Source of the DNA: Gammaproteobacteria bacterium
GTDB lineage: Bacteria > Pseudomonadota > Gammaproteobacteria > Pseudomonadales > Pseudohongiellaceae
DNA: 6,675 nucleotides
NCBI GenBank assembly: GCA_007571115.1
Contig: RKSA01000169.1
Location: forward strand, 1-6,675
Direction: 5' to 3'
Positions 1 through 6,223 of this stretch are shown one piece after another. Position numbers and translations under genes: made by a program. The notes below the pieces were generated by a model, which made no database searches, was not told the origin of the DNA, and saw nothing but the letters and a program-made list of their open reading frames with translations. Each line of letters begins with the position of its first letter. Positions within the stretch are counted from its first letter, which is position 1.

Positions 1-45
1 CAATTCTGAAAGACGTTCGCCTGGCGCAACCGGGGTTCCCGTCAC

Positions 46-849
46 ATGCTGACCTTTCCGCAATTCGATCCTGTCGCCCTCGCTATCGGGCCGATCAGCA
101 TCCATTGGTACGGGATCATGTACATCGTCGGCTTTGGCGCAGCCTGGTGGCTCGGCAACTTGCGCGCCCGCCGCGATCGATGGAACGACTGGAGCGCAAC
201 GCAAGTCTCGGACCTGCTGTTCTATTGCGCCCTGGGCGCGGTGCTTGGCGGTCGGCTCGGCTCGGTGCTGTTTTACAACTTCGACCGCTTTCTCGCTGAC
301 CCCTTGTGGCTGTTGCGTGTCTGGGAAGGCGGAATGTCCTTCCACGGCGGCTTGCTTGGAGTCCTGTTCGCAAGCTGGCTTTACGGTCGCCGCATCGGCA
401 AGGATTTTTTCATCGTCACCGATTTCGTCGCCCCCGCCGTGCCGTTGGGGCTGGCCGCTGGTCGCCTCGGCAATTTCATCGGCGGCGAGCTATGGGGGAG
501 GCCCACCGAGCTTCCCTGGGGGATGGTGTTTCCCCACGTCGATTCGCTGTCGCGGCATCCGTCCCAGCTCTATCAGATGGCCCTCGAAGGGCTGGCGCTA
601 TTTGCCCTGCTCTGGTGGTTCTCTTCTCGCAAGCGGCCCAAATGCGCGGTTTCGGCGCTGTTTCTGCTGGGCTACGGATCGTTGCGTTTCCTCGCCGAGT
701 TCACCAGGCAGCCCGATGCGCATATCGGCTTCGTCGCATTCGATTGGCTGACCATGGGGCAACTGCTTTGCCTGCCCATGCTCGGCCTGGGCCTGTTCCT
801 GCTTTGGCTGGCGTATTCGCGGCGGGCCGCAAAACCGGTGCCCGACTGA
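46..849 (+). CDS. lgt: Prolipoprotein diacylglyceryl transferase
   Basis: Lgt is an inner-membrane enzyme that moves a diacylglyceryl group from phosphatidylglycerol to the lipobox cysteine of prolipoproteins, the first step of lipoprotein maturation. The 267-residue protein is strongly hydrophobic with about seven membrane segments and lines up with E. coli Lgt along its whole length. Visible landmarks are HWYG near residue 20 (Tyr22 matching E. coli Tyr26), the SFHGG motif with His100 (E. coli His103), GRLGNFIGGELWGR at 139-152 with Arg140, Asn143 and Glu148, HPSQLY at 171-176, and FTRQPDA with Arg221 (E. coli Arg239). It is shorter than the E. coli protein (291) mainly because the periplasmic loop before HPSQLY is cut to a few residues. 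One signature residue is changed: Gly146 stands where Asn is usual. The start is favoured because the family begins with a similar F-P-x-F-D-P stretch; GGGG at 32-35 could serve as ribosome binding site. The stop overlaps the thyA start (TGATG). Confidence 0.97.
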   Translation: MLTFPQFDPVALAIGPISIHWYGIMYIVGFGAAWWLGNLRARRDRWNDWSATQVSDLLFYCALGAVLGGRLGSVLFYNFDRFLADPLWLLRVWEGGMSFHGGLLGVLFASWLYGRRIGKDFFIVTDFVAPAVPLGLAAGRLGNFIGGELWGRPTELPWGMVFPHVDSLSRHPSQLYQMALEGLALFALLWWFSSRKRPKCAVSALFLLGYGSLRFLAEFTRQPDAHIGFVAFDWLTMGQLLCLPMLGLGLFLLWLAYSRRAAKPVPD

Positions 850-1700
850 TGCGGCAATATCTCGAGCTATGCCGGAAGATCATCGACGAAGGCGAATGGA
901 TTGCCAACGAACGCACGGGCAAGCGCTGCCTGACGATCATCAATGCCGACCTTGAATACGATGTCGGGAACAACGAGTTCCCCTTGGTCACGACGCGCAA
1001 GAGCTACTGGAAAGCGGCCCTCGCCGAGCTGCTCGGCTATTTGCGCGGCTACGACAATGCGGCCGATTTCCGCGCCTTGGGAACGAAAACCTGGGATGCC
1101 AACGCCAACGCCAACCGCGAATGGCTCGACAATCCGGCGCGCAAGGGCGAGGACGACATGGGCCGCGTCTATGGCGTGCAAGGCCGGAGCTGGCGCCGCC
1201 CCGACGGCGGCAGCGTCGACCAGTTGCGCTGCATCGTCGAGCATCTGTCGGCCGGCGTCGACGACCGCGGCGAGATTCTCACTTTCTACAACCCCGGCGA
1301 GCTGCATCTCGGCTGCTTGCGCCCCTGCCTGTATTCGCACACGTTCTCGCTGCTCGGCGACGACTTGTACCTGACGAGCTATCAGCGTTCCTGCGACGTT
1401 CCTCTCGGCCTCAATTTCAACCAGGTGCAAGTGTTCGCCCTGCTCGCGCTGATGGCGCAAATCACCGGCCGCCGCCCGGCCCGCGCCTGGCACAAGATCG
1501 TCAACGCGCACATCTACGAAGACCAGCTCGAATTGATGCGCGACGTGCAGCTTCATCGCGAGCCCTTCCCCTCGCCTCGCCTGCGCATCAATCCCGAAAT
1601 CAGCAGCCTGCGGGATCTGGAAACCTGGGTAAGTCTTGACGACTTCGCGGTGGAAGGCTACCAGCACCATCCACCCATCGCGTATCCGTTTTCGGTGTAG
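849..1700 (+). CDS. thyA: Thymidylate synthase, Vibrio/Haemophilus-type variant
   Basis: ThyA methylates dUMP to dTMP with methylene-tetrahydrofolate, releasing dihydrofolate; it is a cytosolic dimer. The 283-residue product carries the catalytic cysteine in RPC (Cys160), Arg22 in ERTG, the QRSCD block at 179-183, the nucleotide-binding Asn191 and the H-x-Y pair His221/Tyr223. It ends in YPFSV. It is longer than classical ThyA (264 in E. coli) because of an insert around residues 84-104 (ANANAN through GEDDMGR), and the usual S-R-R phosphate motif reads D-D-R-G at 138-141. From memory, this pattern fits the form found in Vibrio and Haemophilus rather than the E. coli form. The ATG at 849 shares its A with the lgt stop, and the N-terminus MRQYLEL matches the family; a longer in-frame reading back to 306 would lie inside lgt and is discounted. 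No clear ribosome binding site is seen, so translation is probably coupled to lgt. Confidence 0.97.
   Translation: MRQYLELCRKIIDEGEWIANERTGKRCLTIINADLEYDVGNNEFPLVTTRKSYWKAALAELLGYLRGYDNAADFRALGTKTWDANANANREWLDNPARKGEDDMGRVYGVQGRSWRRPDGGSVDQLRCIVEHLSAGVDDRGEILTFYNPGELHLGCLRPCLYSHTFSLLGDDLYLTSYQRSCDVPLGLNFNQVQVFALLALMAQITGRRPARAWHKIVNAHIYEDQLELMRDVQLHREPFPSPRLRINPEISSLRDLETWVSLDDFAVEGYQHHPPIAYPFSV
1098..1115 (+). repeat. Triple GCCAAC hexamer inside thyA
   Basis: Three perfect tandem copies of GCCAAC encode Ala-Asn three times at residues 84-89 of ThyA. They sit in the insert that separates this ThyA type from the classical form. The repeat keeps the frame, so gain or loss of a copy would change the protein by two residues only. 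Confidence 0.7.
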
Positions 1701-1708
1701 GCCGCGCC

Positions 1709-2254
1709 ATGGAGCTTGCCCTGATCTGCGCCGTGGCGCGCAACGGCGTCATCGGCCGCGACAACGCGCTTCCCTGGCGCCTGCGCGAGGACATGCGTCA
1801 TTTCCGCCGCGTGACCATGGGCCATTGCGTCATCATGGGGCGCAAGACCTGGGAATCGATCGGCAAGGCGCTGCCAGGCCGGACCAATATCGTCGTCACC
1901 CGGCGGCCCGGCTACCACGCCGAAGGCGCGACGGTCGCAAACTCGCTCGAAGACGCCCTGCGCGCCGCCCAGGCCGCAGCCGCCCGCAGCGCAAGCGGCA
2001 AGGCATTCATCATCGGCGGCGCCGAACTGTATCATGCCGCGATCGAACAGAAGCTTGCGCGATGGTTCTACCTCACCCACGTCCACGCCGACATCCCCGG
2101 CGACACGAAACTCGCCGGATTCCGCGAAGCCGAATGGCACAAGCTCTCCGAACAGCACTTCCCCAGCAACCCCGAAAACCCCCACGACTACAGCATCTGC
2201 AAATACGAAGCCAGCAAAAAACCCGCTGTCAATCAGCGTTCAGATCGCGGATAA
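1709..2254 (+). CDS. folA: Dihydrofolate reductase
   Basis: FolA reduces dihydrofolate to tetrahydrofolate with NADPH in the cytosol, recycling the dihydrofolate produced by ThyA; it is the target of trimethoprim. The 181-residue product has the N-terminal strand LALICAVARNGVIG, the Met20-loop region with LPW at 21-23, the catalytic acid Asp28, the cofactor-binding block VIMGRKTWESIG at 41-52 with GRTNIVVTR at 57-65, and FIIGGAELY at 100-108 with the Gly-Gly pair. It is a chromosomal-type DHFR. Bacterial FolA is usually about 160-170 residues; the extra length is a charged tail of some 14 residues after the final strand (YSICKYE) plus an Ala-rich stretch at 86-95. The ATG at 1709 begins 8 bases after the thyA stop, matching the expected N-terminus. 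The spacing suggests cotranscription with lgt and thyA. No strong ribosome binding site precedes it. Confidence 0.97.
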   Translation: MELALICAVARNGVIGRDNALPWRLREDMRHFRRVTMGHCVIMGRKTWESIGKALPGRTNIVVTRRPGYHAEGATVANSLEDALRAAQAAAARSASGKAFIIGGAELYHAAIEQKLARWFYLTHVHADIPGDTKLAGFREAEWHKLSEQHFPSNPENPHDYSICKYEASKKPAVNQRSDRG

Positions 2255-2255
2255 T
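2226..2255 (+). promoter_or_regulatory. Candidate sigma-70 promoter for gpmI
   Basis: CTGTCA at 2226-2231 (4 of 6 to TTGACA) is followed after 18 bases by GATAAT at 2250-2255 (5 of 6 to TATAAT). The second box overlaps the TAA stop of folA. A start near 2262 would give a leader of about 39 bases before gpmI. The match is modest and was found by eye, so this is a suggestion only. Confidence 0.3.
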
Positions 2256-2300
2256 TCGGGCTTTCCTGCCAGTGCCCGGGACAGGGCTCGACTTGCCGCC

Positions 2301-3887
2301 ATGCACCAACGAACCACTGCCGTGCTGCTGATTCTCGATGGCTGGGGCCATCGCGAGGAAAGCGATTTCAACGCCATCCATGCTGCCGAAAGCCCCAATT
2401 GGGACGCTTTGTGGCGCGAAGCGCCCCATACGCTGATCCGCACTTCGGGCGAAGCGGTCGGCCTGCCTCGAGGGCAGATGGGCAATTCCGAGGTCGGCCA
2501 CATGAATCTCGGCGCCGGGCGAGTGGTGTACCAGACCTTGAGCCGGATCGAGCGCGACATCGAGCAAGGCGGATTTTTCCGCAACCCCGCCCTGACCGCC
2601 GCAGCGGACAAGGTGGCGAGCAAAGGCTCGGCGCTCCACGTGCTCGGCCTGCTATCTCCCGGAGGCATTCACAGCCACGAGAACCAGATCATGGCGATGC
2701 TCGATCTGGCCCTCGAGCGGGGTGTCGAGAAACTGTGCGTCCACGCTTTTCTTGACGGTCGCGATACGCCGCCGCGCAGCGCGCTTGCCTCGCTGCGGCG
2801 CACCGAGGCAAAACTTGCGGCGAGCGGCCGCGGCAAGATCGCCTCGATCTGCGGCCGCTATTACGCCATGGACCGCGACCAGCGCTGGGAACGAATGGCG
2901 TCGGCATACTCGATGCTGACCAGCGGCCAGGCGCCTTTCCGCTACGAGGATGCCGAATCGGCGCTGCGAGCCGCTTACGATCGCGGCGAAGACGATGAAT
3001 TCGTGCAAGCGAGCCTGATCGGCGCTGCGGATGATGCGCTGATCGCCGATGACGATGCCGTCGTGTTCATGAATTTCCGCGCTGACCGCGCTCGCCAGCT
3101 CGCCAGAGCCTTTGTGCAGGACGATTTCGACGGTTTCGTTCGCCAAGCCCGGCCCCGGCTGAGCGACTTCGTCATGCTCACCGAATACGCCGCCGACATC
3201 GCCGCGAGTTGCGCGTACCCACCCGAGCGCCTGGACAATGTGCTCGGCGACTGGCTCGCAAGCCACGGCCGCTCGCAATTGCGCATCGCGGAAACCGAGA
3301 AGTACGCCCACGTCACGTTCTTTTTCAACGGCGGTCGGGAACAGCCTTTCGCCAACGAGGAACGCGTGCTGATTCCCTCTCCCAAGGTCAAGACCTATGA
3401 CCTGAAGCCGGAAATGTCGGCCTTCGAGCTGACCGGGCGATTGACGGCGGCGATATCCTCCGGCGACTTCGACGCGATCATCTGCAATTATGCCAATGGC
3501 GACATGGTCGGCCATACCGGCGATTTCGCAGCTTCGGTCAAGGCGGTCGAGGCTGTCGATCGATGCCTGGGCGAAATCGTTGCAGCGGTGCGTGAATCCG
3601 ACGCCGAGCTGCTCGTCACTGCCGACCACGGCAACGTCGAGCAGATGCTCGACGCGCAAACGGGTCAGCCCCTGACCTCGCATACCACCGGGCCGGTACC
3701 GCTGGTCTACGTCGGCGCCGCCGACCTGGAATTCATCGGCGAAGGCAGCCTTTGCGACATCGCGCCGACGATGCTGAAACTGCTCAAACTGCCGATTCCA
3801 GCGGAAATGACCGGAGCGGTGCTGCTGCGGGAAGTGCAGCACGATCACTCCGCTGGTTCTGCCTCGTCATTCTCTGGCGCCGCCTAG
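2301..3887 (+). CDS. gpmI: 2,3-bisphosphoglycerate-independent phosphoglycerate mutase
   Basis: GpmI interconverts 3- and 2-phosphoglycerate in glycolysis and gluconeogenesis through a phosphoserine intermediate and needs two metal ions, usually manganese. The 528-residue cytosolic protein belongs to the alkaline phosphatase superfamily. Metal and catalytic residues are all present: Asp13 in LDGWG, nucleophile Ser63 in GQMGNSEVGH, His124 in GGIHSH, the LDGRDTPP block at 151-158, Arg260 and Arg263 in NFRADRAR, Asp401 and His405 in NGDMVGHTG, Asp442 and His443 in TADHGN, and His461 in SHTTGPVP. The ATG at 2301 is chosen because the family starts a few residues before the LDGWG motif; the open frame continues back to 2034 but only inside folA. 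A CAGGG 14 bases upstream is a poor ribosome binding site. The normal family end falls near residue 512; here about 16 further residues, rich in Ser, Ala and His, follow and run into the oppositely oriented gene. It is 46 bases behind folA. Confidence 0.97.
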   Translation: MHQRTTAVLLILDGWGHREESDFNAIHAAESPNWDALWREAPHTLIRTSGEAVGLPRGQMGNSEVGHMNLGAGRVVYQTLSRIERDIEQGGFFRNPALTAAADKVASKGSALHVLGLLSPGGIHSHENQIMAMLDLALERGVEKLCVHAFLDGRDTPPRSALASLRRTEAKLAASGRGKIASICGRYYAMDRDQRWERMASAYSMLTSGQAPFRYEDAESALRAAYDRGEDDEFVQASLIGAADDALIADDDAVVFMNFRADRARQLARAFVQDDFDGFVRQARPRLSDFVMLTEYAADIAASCAYPPERLDNVLGDWLASHGRSQLRIAETEKYAHVTFFFNGGREQPFANEERVLIPSPKVKTYDLKPEMSAFELTGRLTAAISSGDFDAIICNYANGDMVGHTGDFAASVKAVEAVDRCLGEIVAAVRESDAELLVTADHGNVEQMLDAQTGQPLTSHTTGPVPLVYVGAADLEFIGEGSLCDIAPTMLKLLKLPIPAEMTGAVLLREVQHDHSAGSASSFSGAA

Positions 3888-4334
3888 GAAGGGCAGTTCG
3901 CCGCGGCGCAGCCACACGATCGCCGCTGTTGCGGCGAGCACGCCGACCGCCAGGGCGAACAACTGGCCGCCGTCGCGCTGCCCCGTTTCGCTGATGACGA
4001 CGCTGACGCCAAGGGGCGTGAAAAGGTGGAAGAAGATCGCGCCGCTGATGACCACGAGGCCGATCAAGGCGCCGAAGGGCTGGGTTCTGCGAATCAGCAA
4101 CAGCGCCGAAGCGAGCAATTCGACCGAACCGATCAGATAGCCACCCCAGGCGGCGAAACCCGAGGCGATCGCCACAGGCACGCCAATGGCTGCCATCCAG
4201 TCGCCGATGGTCGTGAAAATGTGCTGGGTCTCGTAGGAATTGCCGAACTTGAAGAACAGTGACTGCACGAACACGACCGCGACGAAGATCGCCAGGGCCC
4301 AGGGCAGGTAGTGCATGATTCTGGCACGGTTCAT
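3867..4334 (-). CDS. DoxX-like small integral membrane protein
   Basis: This 155-residue protein has four predicted membrane helices at about 8-28, 61-81, 87-107 and 124-142. Between the first two it carries an FFKF...ETQHIFTTIG stretch (27-44), and the second helix contains GSVELLASALLLI, both typical of DoxX-like proteins. DoxX-family proteins sit in the inner membrane and their exact roles are mostly unknown; some are linked to quinone or thiosulfate oxidation, which I cannot assign here. I chose the ATG at 4334 because it lies just before the first helix and downstream of a possible promoter; a TTG start at 4385 would add 17 residues and overlap recD by 10 bases. Its ribosome binding site is weak. 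It lies 41 bases after recD on the same strand, so read-through from recBD is possible, and its end overlaps the end of gpmI by 21 bases on the other strand. Confidence 0.85.
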   Translation of the reverse strand: MNRARIMHYLPWALAIFVAVVFVQSLFFKFGNSYETQHIFTTIGDWMAAIGVPVAIASGFAAWGGYLIGSVELLASALLLIRRTQPFGALIGLVVISGAIFFHLFTPLGVSVVISETGQRDGGQLFALAVGVLAATAAIVWLRRGELPFLGGARE

Positions 4335-4364
4335 CGTGGCAAACCCGTTCGGAGCTATTGCGGC

Positions 4365-4393
4365 ATTGTAGCCATTCACGCGCAAGCTGTCGC
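4365..4393 (-). promoter_or_regulatory. Candidate sigma-70 promoter for the DoxX-like gene
   Basis: On the minus strand GCGACA (4393-4388, 4 of 6 to TTGACA) is followed after exactly 17 bases by TACAAT (4370-4365, 5 of 6 to TATAAT). The -35 box is within the last codons of recD. A transcript start near 4358 would leave a leader of roughly 24 bases before the ATG at 4334 and would exclude the TTG start at 4385. This would uncouple the membrane protein from recBD. Confidence 0.42.
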
Positions 4394-6223
4394 GTCTTGC
4401 AATCCCGACCAGCGCTGGGTCTTGCGTTCGATGGCGGCTTTGAGCGCCGCCTCGCTGGCGTAGACGACGAGCTTGCCCCGCGAGCGAGTCACGGCGGTAT
4501 AGAGCAGCTCCCGGCTGTTGACTCTCGATCGTTCCGGACCAAGAATCACCGCGACCTCGTCGTATTCCGAACCTTGCGAGCGATGCACGGTCAAGGCGAA
4601 GAAGCTTTCGTGGGCTGGCAGCCGCGATGGCGCCACGAGCTTGGCGCCGCCGGTGGCGTCGCGCAATTCCGGGAACCAGACTTTCCGCGCGCCTTGATCG
4701 TCAACCACGACGATTCCGCTATCGCCATTGGCCAGCCCGGTCTGCGAGTCATTGCGCGTGACGATGATGGGCCGCCCCGGATAGAACTCGGCATCTTCCG
4801 GAACAAGGCCGCGAGCGCGAAGCGCCTGCTCGATGAGTTCGTTGAAACGCCTTGAACCGAATCCTCCCGCGCGATGCGCGCAAAGCGTCATGAAGCCGCG
4901 AAACGGGTTGCTCTGGTCGTCAGTCAGGTCGATGCCTTGGCCGCTGCGGAACCTTTCGACCATCGGCGCGTAGTGCAAGTCGGCGAATTCCGTGGCGAGG
5001 GAGTCGAAGGCTGCGTTGTCGGCGAGCGCTTCCAGCCTGATGTCTGGCGGCTCTTGTTGTGGTTCCTGGGGGCTGAGTGCTCGCATGGCCTGGTCAGCGT
5101 TGCCTTCCTTGACCGCCACCGCCAGCTTGCCGACTCCGCTGTCCGGATCGAACCGCCAGTTGTGCTGCAAGGGAGTGAAACAGGGCTGTAGCGGCGAGCC
5201 CTGGCTCGCGGCAGCGGCACAGACATCGGCGAACACCGAGCCTGGCTGCACCGAGGAAAGCTGGTGCGCATCGCCGAGCAGGATGAGCCGCGCCTCGGCA
5301 GGAAGGGCCAGCAGGACCTGCTGCATGAGCCGCAAGTCCACCATCGAAACCTCGTCGATGACGAGCGCCTTGACCAGGCGCCTTTCGGCTTCGTTCTGCA
5401 ATAGCCAGCGATGCACCGTGTTGACGGTCACGACAGCTTCCGCAGCGGCGCCTGCCTTGCCCGGCAGCTTTCCCAGGGCAGCGCGGGTCGCTTCCTGCAA
5501 GCGGGCGGCGGCCTTGCCGGTCGGCGCGGTGAGGGCGATGCTGTCGAAGCTTGCCAAGCCGAGCTCGACCAAGGCCGAAATCATGCCGGCAACGGCATGG
5601 GTCTTGCCCGTTCCGGGGCCGCCGGAGACGCAGCAAAGCCCGCGTGTCAGCGCAGCCTCGGCTGCCTGTCGCGGCCGGTTGTTGCGCGGGTCTGCGCCGA
5701 ACAATCTGGAGAGAACCTTCGGCAAGCGGTCACCATCCGGCACGGCCCGCGCCTTGGCGGCGAGCTCCAGCAAGCTTTTTGCCACCGCCTGCTCACGGTT
5801 CCATAGCCGTGCAAGATAGAGTCGGCCAGCGTCATCGAGAACGAGCGGCCGGGTTTCGGCGCCGGCCTGATCGGGGTCGGCGGCATCGACGAGAGCCGCG
5901 TCACCCTTTCCTATCGATGGCAAATGCGCGACAACAGCGCTCGTCGCAAGCTCCTCGCGCCATGCTGCGAAGCCGGGAAGCCGCACGCCGGGCCCTGCCG
6001 ACTCGCTGGGAGCGATCTCGCGTGGCCATTCGCTGCCGGCGATTTCCGCCAACGCGACGCAGACGTGGCCAGCACGGGCATGGGCACTCGCCAGCGCTGC
6101 CGCGAGCGGAACCTGGGGCACCTCGCCACCCGGAAAATCGGCGACCAGCGCCGCGAAATGACGGTCGATGTCGCTGATGTGGCGGTGCCGGTGCAGCGTT
6201 TCGACGGGTTCGAGAGCCGTCAT
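4376..6223 (-). CDS. recD: Exodeoxyribonuclease V alpha subunit (RecD helicase)
   Basis: RecD is the 5'-3' superfamily 1B helicase of the RecBCD complex, which unwinds and degrades DNA from double-strand ends until a Chi site switches it to RecA loading. The 615-residue product is close to the E. coli length (608). After an N-terminal domain (about 1-170) that in E. coli contacts RecC, it has Walker A GGPGTGKT at 201-208 (Lys207), TAPTGKAA at 232-239, Walker B VIDEVSM at 288-294, GDAHQLSSV at 317-325, the LQHNWRFDPDSG block at 352-363, IIVTRNDSQTGLANGD at 486-501, TVHRSQGSE at 545-553 and YTAVTRSR at 575-582 with Arg580 as likely arginine finger. All helicase motifs look intact. The start ATG at 6223 overlaps the recB stop as ATGA and has GGGAGG 9 bases upstream. 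An open frame reaches further upstream but only inside recB. recC would be expected beyond recB, outside the window. Confidence 0.97.
   Translation of the reverse strand: MTALEPVETLHRHRHISDIDRHFAALVADFPGGEVPQVPLAAALASAHARAGHVCVALAEIAGSEWPREIAPSESAGPGVRLPGFAAWREELATSAVVAHLPSIGKGDAALVDAADPDQAGAETRPLVLDDAGRLYLARLWNREQAVAKSLLELAAKARAVPDGDRLPKVLSRLFGADPRNNRPRQAAEAALTRGLCCVSGGPGTGKTHAVAGMISALVELGLASFDSIALTAPTGKAAARLQEATRAALGKLPGKAGAAAEAVVTVNTVHRWLLQNEAERRLVKALVIDEVSMVDLRLMQQVLLALPAEARLILLGDAHQLSSVQPGSVFADVCAAAASQGSPLQPCFTPLQHNWRFDPDSGVGKLAVAVKEGNADQAMRALSPQEPQQEPPDIRLEALADNAAFDSLATEFADLHYAPMVERFRSGQGIDLTDDQSNPFRGFMTLCAHRAGGFGSRRFNELIEQALRARGLVPEDAEFYPGRPIIVTRNDSQTGLANGDSGIVVVDDQGARKVWFPELRDATGGAKLVAPSRLPAHESFFALTVHRSQGSEYDEVAVILGPERSRVNSRELLYTAVTRSRGKLVVYASEAALKAAIERKTQRWSGLQDATACA

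Noticed and set aside
1..45. Coding end or promoter upstream of lgt
   Set aside because: Forty-five bases are too few. No frame gives a recognisable protein end and no convincing promoter boxes are seen; only GGGG at 32-35 stands out as a possible ribosome binding site.
306..848. N-terminal extension of the thyA frame
   Set aside because: The frame is open back to 306 but lies inside lgt. ThyA homologues start at the MRQYLEL equivalent, which is the ATG at 849.
867..1670. A 267-codon open frame on the minus strand opposite thyA
   Set aside because: It is fully antisense to thyA, has no known motif and no ribosome binding site that I can see, and its composition is that of a shadow frame.
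2034..2300. N-terminal extension of the gpmI frame
   Set aside because: The upstream stretch is folA read in another frame and gives Ser/Thr/Pro-rich sequence. The GpmI family starts a few residues before LDGWG, matching 2301.
2652..3848. A 398-codon open frame on the minus strand opposite gpmI
   Set aside because: It lies wholly across a clear gpmI with intact catalytic motifs. Its translation is a low-hydrophobicity, His/Arg/Gly-rich mix with no recognisable motif, as expected for antisense frames in GC-rich genes.
3840..3915. A terminator between the two convergent blocks
   Set aside because: The genes overlap, and I see only a short GC palindrome (CGCCGCGGCG near 3903) without a U-tract, which is common in GC-rich coding sequence.
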